A stretch of DNA of 64,000 nucleotides from NCBI GenBank assembly GCA_025667525.1, contig CM046882.1:211156592-211220591 (forward strand), written 5' to 3'. Under the pieces are notes generated by a model. The model ran no database searches. It was not told the DNA's origin and worked only from the letters and a program-made list of their open reading frames with translations. Every line of letters starts with the position of its first letter. Within the stretch, counting starts at the first letter, position 1. Positions 1 to 13,004 of the stretch are shown here, one piece after another. Source of the stretch: Glebionis coronaria. Its lineage: Eukaryota > Streptophyta > Magnoliopsida > Asterales > Asteraceae. The position numbers and the translations under genes were made by a program.

Positions 1-138
1 ATTTGTAGATTTTTGTCTACCTAATACATTCCAAAAATCCAAAAAAAGTAAAAACAATCAAAAACGACAAAAAAAATTGAAAAAGTAAAAACACCAAAAA
101 GAATCTTCTTGCTCACCCTCTCGTTGTACGTGACGTTT
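1..138 (+). other. 5' untranslated leader of Athila-like element A
   Basis: This A-rich stretch has no open frame and runs directly into the gag ATG of element A at 139. In the related element D the distance from PBS to gag ATG is about 183 nt. By analogy, A's PBS and 5' LTR lie a few tens of bases left of the window. A short inverted repeat (GTAGA/TCTAC) occurs near the very start. Confidence 0.6.
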
Positions 139-3100
139 ATGCAAACTCGCTCCAAAGCAAGACGTGCTCGTAAACGAAGGAACAAAACTCCCACTCCAAC
201 TCATTCTAGTGAGGAGTCTCCTATTAACGAACCCATTGTACGAGAAGCACCAACCATGGCGAATCGAACTATGATGGAGTTACTTCAAGCACCCACCGAG
301 TGTTATGGAGAAGCTATTGTGATTCCCGCTATCCTTGCGGAGAATTTTGAGGTTAAGACGGGTTTGTTGTCCATGATTCAAAACAACAAGTTTCGAGGTG
401 ACGAAAAGGACAACCCTCATAACTACATTCTCCAATTTAATCGCCTTACCGCCACTTGCAAGTTTAAGGACGTCTCAAACGACTCGATTAAGATGATGCT
501 TTTTCCGTATTCCTTAGCGGGGCCCGCAAAAATTTGGTTAGAGAAACAGCCACCCAATTCTATATTGACGTAGAAGGATCTCGTTTCAAAATTCGTGAAC
601 CAATTTTTTCCGCCCTCTAAGACTACGCATTTGAAAAACGAGATTTCAAAGTTTTCACAAGAGTATAATGAGAGTTTTTCAACGGCTTGGAATAGGTTTA
701 AGGAAATGTTGCACGAATGTCCTCATCATGGTTTTTCCGACTTGCATCAAATTGACACGTTTTACAATGGCTTGAACGATCATGAGCGTGATTATCTTAA
801 TGCCGCCGCGGGTGGTAATTTTTTGTGTAAGACGGTCGAGGAAGCATTGTTAATCATTGAGAATAGGTCTAAGGTCTATAGTCCTCGTAGCACGTCTAGT
901 GTTCATAAGACTTCGTCTACACCTTCGCCTTCATTGTCACATACCATTGATGATTGCCAAATCGAGGCTAATTTGGAGAACAAGATTTTTGATAAGTTGA
1001 AAGGATTGTTAATTGAGTTCAAAGTTGGTGAACAACCCACTCCCGCTACGGCTAAAGCGGTTGAGGTTTCTTGTTTGTATTGTGGTGGAGCTCACGATTA
1101 CTCCGAGTGCATTACCAACGGTGGTAACACTTCGAGTGCCTTCGCGGCCGCGGGAACTTATAACCAAAACGGTCAAGTTCCTCGCACTAATCAATTGACT
1201 CCACCGGGTTTTCCACCAAATCAAAATGCTAACAATTATCGAAACAATCAAGTTGGTTACCAAAGCTATCAAAGGAACAATTACAAGGGTAATAACAACT
1301 ATGGGAATCAAGGAAGTAGTAGCCAATTGCAAAATCAAAACCAAAACCGTAATTTTCAAAACACAAGTCAAGGTCTTCAAAATGTTTACACTAAAGAACT
1401 TCCAATGGACTTTTTGAATTACGCCACGGCAAATGATAAGATTTTGGAAAACATTCAAGAGCAATTGGCTAGTCAAGCTAGGGACACGGCTAAAAACACC
1501 AAGGAGTTAGCAAATTTTGTGAAGGAAAATCTTAACATGAGAAATGAGTTGAAAAATGATTTTGCTAATCAAATTAGAGGTCAAAACAATAAAATTGAAC
1601 AAAGTCATGCTAGACTTGAACAAAGAATTGACCAAAAAGCCGCTAGTCAATATTTGAAGTTTAATAGTCAAGATGCTAAGCTTAATGCCATTTTAGAAGC
1701 CGTCATGGGGAACAAAGCCTCTACTTCGGGAAGTTTGCCTAGCAACACCATTTCAAAAACGAATGGAGAGATGAAAGTGATTACCACACGTAGTGGTAAG
1801 GCACTTAAAGAACCAACTCCTCAACCAATTACTCCAACGGTGGAGGAAATTGAGGAAGAACCCGAGGTGGTGGTCGAAAAGGAGCATATCTCAAGCCCAC
1901 AAAGTACCGCTCATGCCACACCTACGGTCGACCCTTTACCAACATTGGAACCCGAGATTCCAAAGGCTATGCCTATGCCCCAACCCACACCACCCTTGCC
2001 TTACCCATCGAGACTTAGGAAGGAGAAACGACAAGAGCGCGACAACTATCAATTTGAGCTTTTTATGAAAATGTTTCGTGAGTTGCACCTTAATGTGAGT
2101 TTCGCCGATGCTTTGGTCATGATGCCTCGATTTGCCGCTAACTTTAAGAGTATGTTGAACAACAAGGAGAAATTGCATCAATTGTCTAGTTGTTCGTCGG
2201 TTTATCTTAATCGCATACCTCAAAAAGTCGGTGATCCCGGTAAATTTTTTATCCCTTGTGCCATTCAAGATATGGAAGAATGCTATGCCTTGGCCGATCT
2301 TGGTGCTAGCATTAATTTGATGCCACTTGCAATCTTCAAGTCGCTCAATCTTCCTAATGTTACTCCTTCACTAATGTCTATCGAGTTGGCCGACCATTCC
2401 ACGATTCGTGCATGTGGTTTGGCGGAAGACGTTTTTGTGAAAGTGGGGAAGTTCTACTATCCCGTAGACTTTATCGTGGTCGATATCCCCACGGATCCTC
2501 AAGTTCCTCTTATTTTAGGTCGTTCGTTTTTAGATACGTCTATGGCTTTAATTGATGTGCATGCTAGAAAGATCACCTTACGTTTCAACGACGAGGAACT
2601 TGTTATAAACGCAACTCAAAATTCTCAACTTTCTCATGTTTATTCCGTTGCTACCATAAACCTCGTTCATATGATCGACGTGGTTTGCGAGGAATTTTCA
2701 CAAGAAGTTTTAGGGTTTGGTGATGAAGAAACTAGTGGCAATCCCACTATGTTAGATCCAATTCTTGATAATTCGACACCAACCTTCACTCCATTTGAAG
2801 GTGGTGGTTTTACGTTGGAGGAATGCAATGTTCCACGTACTTGTGACGAAGACCTCGACAACGATGAGGACTTCTCGATTATCAAGGATTTTCTCAACGA
2901 TTTCCCATTTCCTCCACCCGAGGAGGTTATGAGTATCGAGCCCAAATCTTCACTTGAGGAACCACCTATCCTCGAGTTGAAAGATTTACCTCCTCACCTC
3001 GAATATGTCTATTTGGAGGAGGGCGACAAGTTGCCGGTTATTATTGCGAAGGAACTTTCGAATGATGAAAAAAACGCACTTGTCGATGTTCTAAAGGACC

Positions 3101-3284
3101 ACAAATGGGCGATTGCGTGGAAGTTATCCGACATTAAGGGAATTGATCCCAAGTTTTGTACCCATAAAATCTTAATGGAGGAAGATTTCAAGCCCACAAT
3201 CCAAAGTCAAAGGAGGGTGAACCCCAAAATTCACGACATCATCAAAAAGGAGGTTCTTAAACTCCTTGACGCGGGAATGATTTA
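139..3284 (+). pseudogene. Element A gag-protease-RT N-terminus, Athila-like, interrupted
   Basis: This is the first half of a gag-pol polyprotein. ATG 139 is preferred over the upstream TTG at 109 because the basic MQTRSK start matches the gag starts of elements D1 and D2. A retrotransposon gag domain runs from about 350 to 900 (PYSLAGPAKIWLEKQ, FFPPSK, FYNGLN, AAAGG). One zinc knuckle of CX2CX3HX4C form (CLYCGGAHDYSEC) follows near 1072-1110. An acidic and proline-rich linker comes next, then a retropepsin with the Athila-type active site ALADLGASINLMP near 2290. The frame then reaches the RT start (KLLDAGMIY). A TAG at 571-573, where the related gags have Trp, splits the frame. At 3284 element B interrupts the gene. 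Reading resumes in the same frame at 17194, which shows this is one interrupted gene. It is a decayed copy. Confidence 0.9.
3280..3284. repeat. Target-site duplication of element B, left copy
   Basis: ATTTA immediately precedes the LTR terminus TGTGATG. The same five bases follow the other LTR terminus at 17189-17193. Removing B and one copy leaves element A's RT frame continuous across the site. Confidence 0.95.
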
Positions 3285-6200
3285 TGTGATGCCCCCAAAT
3301 TGAGTCAACGCAGCGGAAAATAATATCTGGGTGTCACGTAGGTGGATCAACAGCACACAGAATATAGAGCAACAAATAAAAGATTATCCTTACATTTATT
3401 ACATGATTGAAAGTGCAAATAGTATTACAGTAGTCTTTAACATTGTCTGAAAGTTTGAATTTATTCCCAATTTATAAAACCCCATATGAGCTCTATAAAT
3501 GCAATCTATCATGATGCTTGACTTCATGCACACCATTACCTGCTTCAGTTACCTGAGAAAACATGCTTAGAAAGTCAACATAAAGTTGGTGAATTCACAG
3601 GTTTAATTAAGTTAAGTTTGGACAGTAGATATTCCCAGAAGTAGTAATGCACAAAGCAATAATACTTAAAAGTGATTACATTTCCATATTGCCCGAAACT
3701 GAGACTTGACAGTTAAGTCCTTAATAGATAAGGACCCTTCGCCATAAAAGGCACCCAGAACAAAATAAGTGCTGACATGTGAAACATCTGTTGTCCCGGC
3801 CGAGGCACAGTGAGCATGACTCACCCAGATGGGGACGGTCAATCCCAAATAGATCTATTTATAACATTCAGGTAATTCAATAATTCTAACAGTTTCGGAT
3901 GCACGGGTCATGCTGTTAATCTACAATAGGCATGGTAATCAAAGGTTTCACAGTTCAATCTATGTCCAGAAATCAAATATGTTGCATGTTTTCTTCCCCA
4001 TTAAAGGTTTAAAAGTTTGTCAATATATAAAGTGGGGCCATGAACTCACCTCAGTAGTACAACAATAAGTCAGAAGATAAATCTGATAAGGATGCTCACG
4101 ATACAGTCAATGACCTAAATAATTACAAGGTCTCAGTAATTGCATTAACATAATGTATAAAAGTTCCAGAATAAATCTGTACATGTTTAGACGGGTTTAA
4201 GTATTTAATAATAATACTTGAAATTTGTTTGTCGAAGTACAAGTTCTAGTAGTATTTATTTTAGGTGTAAAATAAATAATAAGGTTTAATTAATTAGTTC
4301 GCTTAATTAATATTTTGTACTTACGTTGTTATAAAACACTTTAAGTATTCATATAGGATGGTTTTATATACATTTAAAGCGATAGGAAAATAAATATAAT
4401 TAATATATTTATTTTATAAGTTAACCATTTACAATTTATATTTAATATATAAATAAGGTTTATAAATGTATGACATTTATTTAAAATCCACGTTTACGTA
4501 AGATTTACATTTATTAAGTTATAGGTTTGAAAATAACAACTGTTACATTTATTTAAGTTTTACGTTTAAATAAATGACTTAAAATATATAAGGTTTTAAG
4601 GTTCGTAATAATTGTATAAAAGTACGTTTTAGTCCTTTTAAATAAACGGGTACTCGCGATTAAATTACTTTTATACCCCTAGGGTTTCTAAATCTTTCAA
4701 GTATTTACAGTTTTGGTCCCTCCTAGTTACACGTGTAACTAGGGTTTCTTAAAGTTTCATAAAATGTCAATTTTGGTCCTTATAGTATGCGGCATATTCT
4801 AGGGCTTATAATAGTTTCACTTAATGGCAGTTTTAGTCCCTGAAGTTTCGGCTAGTATTAGGGTTTATTATAAGTTCCAATTATGCCCCCTAGGGCTTGT
4901 TTATGTTTCGGCTTTAGGCAGGTTTAGTCCCTAGGGTTTCTTAGTGTTGTATTAAGTTTAGTAACTTGACACTTTTAGTCCCTAAGGTTAATATTATGTC
5001 ACGGCTTGTGTCCAAAGTGGTCCTTAGGCTTTCCAAAATTTACACAACTTACCCTAATATTTTAGAAACTTTTTAGTCCTTTTTAACTTCACTAAGTTTC
5101 GGATATGTGCAAAACACACCCTTGGACTCTCGGCATGTTTTTAAAAGTGGGTTAAAGTTTATGTTTTTGAAATACCAAGTTCTACACTTATTCATTTAGC
5201 TCCCTTTTACTTACTAAAATTACACTTTAGTCCAAAAGTATTATTTATGCCATTTTTAACCCGAAAGTTTATATATAAACTATTTTAGTCCAAAACTTCT
5301 TAGATCTATCATTTAAATCCAAAACAATCATAGATCCATATTTTTAACATGTAACTTTATAAAATCATATTTTGACACTAAGAGTCTTATAAAACATCTA
5401 TTTAATAAAAATGATTATTTATCTAGGCAAAGTATTATAGTGAGCTTAAACTAATCTTATAAGGCCTAGTAGTGATCTTAATATTTTAAGGCACCTAATA
5501 ATATGAAACTATTATTTCTAGTTATATCTAAATATTACAAGGCCACTCAAAATCATCATATGAGCTTAAAGCTCACGTCCCATTTTATTTGCATGGTTAG
5601 GTTTTCATGATTTTATAAGTTAAACAAGGTCATGTTGATGTGTTCTTCCAAGTTGACAAGTTTTTACATCAAGTTTTGTCATATATAAAAATGAGCCGTG
5701 GGTTTTACTTAGGTTTGTAGGGTTTCCATACTTGTTTAAATGTTAACTTTACCAAAATAAACATGTACACATCAATATATATGAATGTAATGTATTAGAA
5801 AAGATAGGTTTTAACTTGGACTTACTTGTTTAGTTAGGTTTAGGGATGATATGGGATCGGATAGAAACAAGTGACAAGCTTTCAACAATGGAGGTCTAGG
5901 AAGATGCAAACATGCCGTGGGCTTCAAGGATTCTTCTAGGGTTCTTGTTCTTGCTTCAATGATCAAGGTTTCTTGTAGGTTGAGCTTAGGATTAACCTTT
6001 AGGTTGTAGAAGACATAGTATAGGAGTAGTAGTAAAGTTTGAAGGTTTAAAAATGGTGGTGATGGTGTTTTAGCCGTGAGTTGAGAGAGAGATGGAGTGA
6101 GATTGAGGAAATGTTTTGTGTTGTGTGGGTTGTGTGTGTTTCGGCCTATAAACAAGAGAGAGAGAGAGAGAGATCAAATGTAATCTGGGTACCTAGTACT

Positions 6201-7124
6201 AAAGATATTTCCTAGATATGATGTATCTAGTTGGGATACTCCTTGGTTAATTTCAACATGTGGCAAAAACTAGCAAATCCTTCCTTTTCCATTTTGAGTT
6301 GTAACCGTATGGTTTGCTAAGTCAAATGGGGGACAAGTTCTTACATGGCATAGTAGTATGCATGGGGTTGGAGTGTGTAAGTGACTAAGTATGCTTTGTG
6401 TAAGCAAAAGCATGGTTAGGTTAGTGTGTTAGTGGAATAAGCATGAATACTTGTAGGGTAGATAGAAAATGATGGTAATGCATGCATGCATACATACATA
6501 CGTTACATATTAGGCATGGGAAGGGTTTTGGGTAAATTTTGCCAAGTGTTGTATGATAATAATAGTCATTGTATATTATTATAGGTACTTGTTGTGTTGT
6601 AGGTATTTTTGTTGAAGCTTTTAGATAACTTAGTGAAAGTGTATTATTAAATACATTACTAAAATTAATTTACTTTATTAAAGTAAATAGGTGACAATGT
6701 AAAATAATATACATTGTTTTTAAAGTGTTTAGGCATTTAATCCTTTTAAGTATTATATGTAAATATGTACATATAAAAATAATAATTCAAGTACTTAATA
6801 AAATAAATCAAGTAAGGTTACAGTTTTATCTCAAATATGAACTGAGGTGATGAATTTCATTATTCAATCAAGTGGCCAGTCAATTGCCAAGGTAGTCAAC
6901 AAATGACTAGAGGTTCATATGCTATTCAATCAAGTGGCCAGTCAATTGCCAAGGTAGTCAATAATGACTAAAGGTTCATATATATATAAAATAAATATGA
7001 AATGTAGTATGACAATAGGTATATGATAATTAATAATTCATATAAAGGTGAAATTATGTAAATTCCAAATATAAATAGTACTACAGTTGACAAAATCAAT
7101 GAGGGTAAAAACAGAGGTTTTACA
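3285..7124 (-). repeat. Element B 3' LTR (left copy)
   Basis: The terminus at 3285 reads TGTGATGCCCCC and the other end reads GGTTTTACA, so both LTR ends are TG/CA. It aligns nearly base for base with 13352-17188. It contains a long AT-rich central block, a GA microsatellite near 6150-6172, and a CATG/CATA run near 6478-6503. Two tandem 62-bp units lie at 6861-6984, in the U3 end. A 114-codon minus-strand frame at 5811-6155 recurs in the other LTR, but it has no recognisable domain and I do not call it a gene. Confidence 0.95.
6861..6984. repeat. 62-bp tandem duplication in U3 of element B (3' LTR copy)
   Basis: Two adjacent copies, each beginning TATTCAATCAAGTGGCCAGT, run head to tail with a few differences. 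The same pair occurs at 16925-17046 in the other LTR, so it predates this insertion. The position, 140-260 bp inside the U3 end, fits an enhancer-like repeat. That role is inferred. Confidence 0.85.
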
Positions 7125-7139
7125 TCACCATCCCGTTAT
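7125..7139 (-). promoter_or_regulatory. Polypurine tract of element B
   Basis: On the minus strand the bases abutting the LTR start TGTAAAACC read ATAACGGGATGGTGA. They are purine-rich and end at the LTR boundary. Element E has the similar GGTGGTGAGGA at the same place, which supports the role as plus-strand DNA primer. Confidence 0.75.
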
Positions 7140-7177
7140 TTTAGCTTTGTCCTTAAAGTTTAAGATGAAGCCATTGG

Positions 7178-10100
7178 TCAGGTGAACAAGTGTGGATACT
7201 TGGTCTTGAACGAGTCTTCTCGTTCCCAAGTGAACTCAGGGCCTCTCCTAGAGTTCCAACGTACTTTGCCCAACGGAATGTGATTGCGTTTCAACTTCTT
7301 AACTATCCTCTCCATGATTTCTACTGGTTCTTCTACAAACTGATATTTGTCGTCAAATTGAACTCCTTCCAATGGCATAGCCAATGGTTCTTCAGCATAA
7401 CACTTCTTTAGGTTAGAAACATGAAAGGTAGAGTGCACCCGACTCAGTTGCTGGGGCAACTCTAAACGATACGCTACTTCCCCGATCCTGGCTATTACTT
7501 TGAAAGGGCCAACATAACGTGGATTCAGTTTCCCACGTTTTCCAAAACGTACAACACCCTTCCAAGGTGATACCTTGAGAATAACACGGTCACCTACTTC
7601 AAATTGCGTAGGTTTGCGTTTCAGGTTCGCGTAGCTCTTTTGTCGATCGCGAGCAGCTTGAATTCTTTGTCTGATGAGGACGATCTTGTCAGTAGTCTCC
7701 TGGATTAACTCGGGTCTAGTGAGCTGAAATTCACCTACTTCTGCCCAGCACACAGGCGAACGGCATTTGCGACCGTATAGTGCTTCAAAAGGGGCAGCCT
7801 TAATGCTAACATGATAACTGTTGTTGTAGGAGAATTCTACTAACGGAATATGGTCAACCCATCCATTTCCAAAATCAATCACACATGCTCGTAGCATGTC
7901 CTCCAGAGTCTGGATGGTTCGTTCACTTTGACCATCAGTCTGTGGATGATAAGCAGTGCTCATATCCAAATTGGTACCTAAGGCTCGTTGAAAAGCCTTC
8001 CAAAAGGTTGACGTGAACCTACCATCTCGATCGCAGATTATCGACACTGGTATTCCATGTTTGGTCACAATCTCCTTTAGGTACGTCTTTGCTAGTTTGG
8101 CAAGGGGATCATTCTCCCTAATCGGCAGGAAATGAGCGGACTTGGTGAGTCGGTCGACGATTACCCATATAGTATCGTAACCGTGAGATGACTTTGGGAG
8201 TTTGGTAACGAAGTCCATAGTGATGTTTTCCCATTTCCATTCTGGTATCTTGGGTTGTACAAGTAAACCCGATGGTCTCTGGTGTTCAGCTTTGACGCGA
8301 GCACAGGTCAAACATTTCTGAACGTAGGTGGCAATGTTGGCTTTCATATTCGGCCACCAATATAACTTCTTCATATCCTGATACATCTTTTCAGATCCAG
8401 GATGTATAGAATATTTAGACTTATGAGATTCGTGCATGATCAAGTCCCTCAAATCTCCATAACAAGGTAACCAACATCGTCCGTGAAGGCATAGGGTTCC
8501 GTCTGCTCTAGGCTCTAACTTTTCTTTGCTAAGATCAGTTCTGAGCATTCCCCCGACATCTTCCTTCACGAGGTTTTCAGGCAATTGGGCTTGAGTCTGA
8601 GCTTCTAAAATTTGTTTGGGTAGATCCAAACTGATTGTCATCACCAATGCCCGAACTCTCATAGGGGGGTCCGTTTCTTTACGACTTAAAGCATCAGCAA
8701 CCACGTTTGCTTTTCCCGGGTGGTATTTGATCTCGCAGTCGTAGTCACTCAGTAACTCAATCCAACGGTGTTGTCTCATGTTCAACTCCTTCTGATCCAA
8801 TATGTGTTGCAAACTTTTGTGGTCAGTATGCACTGTGCACTTTGTTCCGTATAGGTAATGCCTCCAGATTTTGAGAGCAAAAACTACGGATCCAAGTTCT
8901 AGATCATGAGTGGTGTAATTCTTCTCATGTTTCTTCAATTGCCTTGAAGCGTAGGCAATCACTTTCATCCTCTGCATCAATACGGCTCCTAAGCCTTTGT
9001 GCGAGGCATCACAGTATACAACGAAATCATCGTTGCCTTCAAGCAAGGCCAGTATAAGTGCACTGCATAACTTCTGCTTGATCAGTTGGAAAGCCGATTC
9101 TTCCTGCTCTCCCCACTCGAACTTTATTCCCTTCTGCGTAAGTTTGGTCATCGGTTTGGCTATCTTGGAAAATTCTTCAATGAATCTACGATAGTATCCG
9201 GCAAGGCCTAAAAATTGGCGGATCTCCGTTGGTGATTTAGGAGATACCCAATCCTTGACAGATTCGACCTTGGCTGGATCCACATGAATACCGTCACAAT
9301 CGATGACATGACCAAGGAATTGCACTCTAGGAATCCAAAATTCACATTTGGAGAATTTGGCATAGAGCTGCTCCTCCTTGAGTACCTTTAGTACTTGTGC
9401 AAGATGTTCCCCATGTTCTTGTTCGTTCTTGGAATAAATGAGTATGTCGTCGATGAAGACTATCACGAATTTATCCAAGTAAGGTCTGCACACACGGTTC
9501 ATAAGGTCCATGAAAATAGCTGGTGCATTAGTCAACCCAAATGGCATAACCTGGAATTCGTAATGGCCGTAACGGGTTCTAAAAGCTGTCTTTGGAATAT
9601 CTTCCTCCCTGACTCGTAGCTGGTGGTATCCAGATTTCAAGTCAATCTTGGAGTACACACTTGACCCTTGCAGTTGGTCAAATAGGTCGTCAATACGAGG
9701 AAGCGGATAACGATTCTTCACAGTTAACTTATTCAGCTCTCTGTAATCGATGCACATTCGAAAAGAACCATCTTTCTTTTTGACAAATAACACAGGAGCT
9801 CCCCATGGTGAGGAACTGGGTCGTATGAATCCTTTTTCAGACAGTTCTTGAAGTTGTTCAGCTAATTCCTTCATCTCTGATGGTGCCAACCGGTATGGAG
9901 CTTTAGCTACAGGTGCTGCTCCGGGAATCAAATCAATTTGAAATTCCACTTGTCGAGTCGGTGGTAAGCCTGGCAACTCATCAGGAAAGACTTCTGGAAA
10001 ATCTCGGACAATGGGTACGTCCTTGATTTGCTTCTTCTCGGGTTTTTCTTCTTCATCTGTTCGAGAAATATGGGCCAAGAAGATAGGACATCCTCTCAAC

Positions 10101-11752
10101 AAATATTTCTGAGCTTTGATACAAGAGACAACACTAAGTCTAGTGTCAGCGAGGTCGGTGTTACCGTCACCTCGAATGATTAGAGTTTCGTTTCCCCACG
10201 GAATACGGACTAGCTTCTCGTCACAAACAATGACTGCGCGGTATCTTGCTAACCAGTCCATGCCGATAATAATATCGAAACTACCAAGGTCTACAGGGAT
10301 AAGGTCAATGTTGAACGGGTGTTTGGAAAGATTTAAGGTGCAACCTCTAATGATAGTGTCAGCATCTACTATTTTACCGTCAGCTAATTCTACAGAGTAA
10401 CGGTGATCTAAGCTTGTAGGGATAATTTCTAGTACTTGACTAAATTTAGTGGATATAAAACTTCGGTCTGCTCCAGTATCAAATAAGATATATGCATAAC
10501 GATTGTTCAATAGAAACGTACCAGTTACGACATTTGAATCGGGGTTGGCTTTTGCATTGCCGACCACGTACACTCTAGATGAAGCTCCTCCAATGTTCTT
10601 GTTCTGGCTTGCCCGCTTAGGGCAACCTGGTCTCGTGTGTCCTGGTGCTCCACACTCGTAGCACACAACTCCCTTCTTGGGTCCATTGTTGTTTCCTCCA
10701 GTAGCATTACGGTTCCCCTGCTGTCCATTCCCGTTCCCACGGGCATTATATCCACCCCTGTTGTTGTAGCTTCCAGTGTTTTGAGTGGGTCGGGCCTGGG
10801 TGACAGCATTAACTTGACAGGTTTTAGCAAAGTGACCTACTTGTCCACATCTGTAGCAGGTCTGGTTAGATCTATCAAAAGTATGATGATAGTTGCACTT
10901 TGAGCACAAAGGTTTGGTGCCCACGTACGAGTTAGTTCCCACAGTAGTAGCACTGTAAACTTGCCCAGCATTCTGCTTCTTAGGATGTTGTTGGTGCTGA
11001 TAGCGGAAGTGCTCGTCTGCCTTTCGCTTGTTGTCAATCTGCCTCTCAGATAGGGTACGAACTCTTTTGTTTATCAACTCAGTAGCGAACTCAATGGCAC
11101 TCTCGACGGTAGTAGGTCGAGATGCGAGCACGCTGTCGTGAATGGCGTCTGGGAGTCCACCCACGTACTTCTCAATCTTTTCATCCTCCTCTACAAACAT
11201 CCTGACGCACATTAGGGTCAACTCTTGGAACCTTTGGTTGTACGCAGTGATGTCATTGTTCTTGCATCTAAGATCCCATAACTCGATCTCCAGCTTCTTC
11301 ATTTCTCCCCTTGGGCAATATTTCTCAGTCATCCTCTCCTTCAACTCAGTCCAGTTGAGAGTATAGGCAGCATCGTGTCCAAGAGTAGCAACAACAGAGT
11401 TCCACCAAGTAAGAGCACTCTCAAGTAGGGTGCAGGCGGAAAACTTCACTTTGTTCTCTTCTGCACAATCACTGATGCGAAATACCGTTTCCATCCTCTC
11501 AAACCACTACATCAGTTCCACCACTCCTTCTTTACCCTTGTAATAGGAAGGTTTACATTTCAAGAAGTCGGGGTAAGAGCAACCCCTGGTGGTCTGATTA
11601 TTCCGGCGGTTGTTGGAATTTTGACTGTCATCTACGTTCCTGCTGGCAGCCATCGCAGATGCGATGTCTTAGTCAATCATTTCCCTTAATTGGGCAGCAG
11701 TGACGTTTTGGGCAGTCTCGGCATTGACGGGGTTCGTTCTAGTGTTTACCAT
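7178..11752 (-). pseudogene. Element B gag-pol polyprotein, Tekay-like, two nonsense codons in gag
   Basis: This is a frame of 1,524 codons from ATG 11752. Two in-frame stops near the start, TAA 11669-11671 and TAG 11507-11509, leave an uninterrupted run from 11494. Counted from 11494, the motifs in order are: gag; CCHC knuckles at residues 213-226 and 278-291; protease [10 protein letters not shown] near 338; RT with PFGLTNAP and FIDD at 680-683; RNase H with YCDAS (D829) and TDH near 890; and an HHCC integrase zinc site near 1021-1064. The integrase triad is D1094, D1155 and E1191. The last 45 residues ([18 protein letters not shown]) resemble a degenerate chromodomain. It encodes the particle protein and the enzymes for reverse transcription and integration. 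All visible enzyme catalytic motifs are present, and only gag is broken. Confidence 0.93.
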
Positions 11753-12170
11753 TTTTCTATAATTATACAAAAAAATGAAATCATTAGTTCAAGGTGTTAG
11801 CACAGTTTTATATAATTACACGAAAAGGAATTTCATGCATATACTTTGCAACAAATTGGATAACCTGTTTAAAGTTCACAATATAATACAATACGGATAT
11901 AACAAAAGTTAATGAGTACATGCCATAAGTCTAGAATAGGAATACAGTATAAAATGCACAACCTAATCCAAGACAGAGCACAGCCCGCCTGTCTGGGATG
12001 GTGGTACATGAAATCTAAGTACATCATCTATGAATCCCTAATCTAAATAGTACAGTACAGGAATACAACTGACTAAAGAAAAGTACAAATACAAGAGACC
12101 CTATATCATGATAGCCGGGGTGCAACCCTAATAGCTTATCATGATGTACAAAAGATCTAGCACATCTAAT
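11753..12170. other. Untranslated spacer between the accessory ORF and gag of element B
   Basis: About 420 bases lie between the stop of the upstream ORF and the gag ATG. The stretch is AT-rich near gag, and I see no conserved domain or credible long frame in it. It may hold a signal for internal initiation or splicing, but nothing I can identify. Confidence 0.5.
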
Positions 12171-13004
12171 CTACTGGTGCCTAACTGACTCCTCGGATAC
12201 GGCTGGCGCCACAGGCGAAGATGAGACAGCCGGTGCCTGCATGGCATCCTGCATCGCGGTCATAGCAGTCCTGGTCTCTCTGAGCAGTCGGAGTGCCTCA
12301 CGGAACTGGTCTCTGAGAGTCTGCTGAACTCCCCGGAGATGAGCGGTCTCTGACGTCAACCCCTGATGGCGGACATCCTGGAGGTCGAAGAATATGGCAA
12401 GAGTCTGCTCCATGGTCATAAGGGCGGTGTGAGTCTCTGTCTGCTAACTCTGCAGTAGGTAGATCTGCTCTCGAAGGAACTCGTTCTCATCCAGCAACCA
12501 CTGGAGAGAATGATAAGTAGTCGACCACACTCCTCGGGCAGCGTGTGCCTCTGAGCTCACGGTCCACGATAAAAGGTCCTGGCGCTGCTGTAGAACAGTG
12601 CGCTCAGTCTGTCCGGCCGCTAGCAGAGCAAGAATGTCTGCTACGTCCTGGGCCTGGCGTGCGGCAAGTGCCGTGATCTGGGCTTGGACAGGATCAGCAT
12701 GTCTGGCCCGGGAGCCCTCACCGATCTCAAAGGTGGAATCGAGAAGTGCCTCGTACCTCCTCTTACGAGGTGGCAGAGACTCGGGTGCATGCTCTCGTAG
12801 TACAGTCACGAGGGGTACAGGTGGTGTAACAGTAGGAGGCTGGACCTCTTCCCCAGCGGGGGAAACAGGTGGTGAAGAAATAAGCGCCTCAATGGATGCA
12901 GCGTCGACAGATGCGTGACTATCGCCGGAGTCACTAGCAGATAACCATCCACACAAGACGGTCGTCGGAGATACGGCAGCAGGTGTATCAGTAGGCGAAG
13001 TCAT
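12171..13004 (-). pseudogene. Accessory ORF upstream of gag in element B, internal TAG
   Basis: This minus-strand frame has 277 sense or stop codons from ATG 13004. It is interrupted once by TAG at 12444-12446 and resumes in the same frame to 12171. The N-terminus is rich in Ser, Pro, Thr and Ala. A basic patch (PPRKRRYEALLD) follows. A long Ala/Leu/Gln/Glu-rich region with coiled-coil-like heptads then runs to the end (AALAARQAQDVADILALLAAG-like composition). It is visibly more GC-rich than the surrounding LTR sequence. There are no membrane segments and no nucleic-acid or enzyme motif. I recall, without being able to check, comparable PPRKR plus coiled-coil segments upstream of gag in Tekay-type polyproteins annotated in Asteraceae. 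Function is unknown. Being encoded in the genomic RNA ahead of gag, it could be a particle-associated or RNA-binding protein. Confidence 0.7.

Noticed and set aside
3666..3848. 60-codon frame in both B LTRs (also 13733-13915)
   Set aside because: Short, without a domain, and present in both copies only because of LTR identity.
5811..6155. 114-codon frame in both LTRs of element B
   Set aside because: It is preserved only because the LTRs are about 99% identical. It has no domain and overlaps the probable promoter region.
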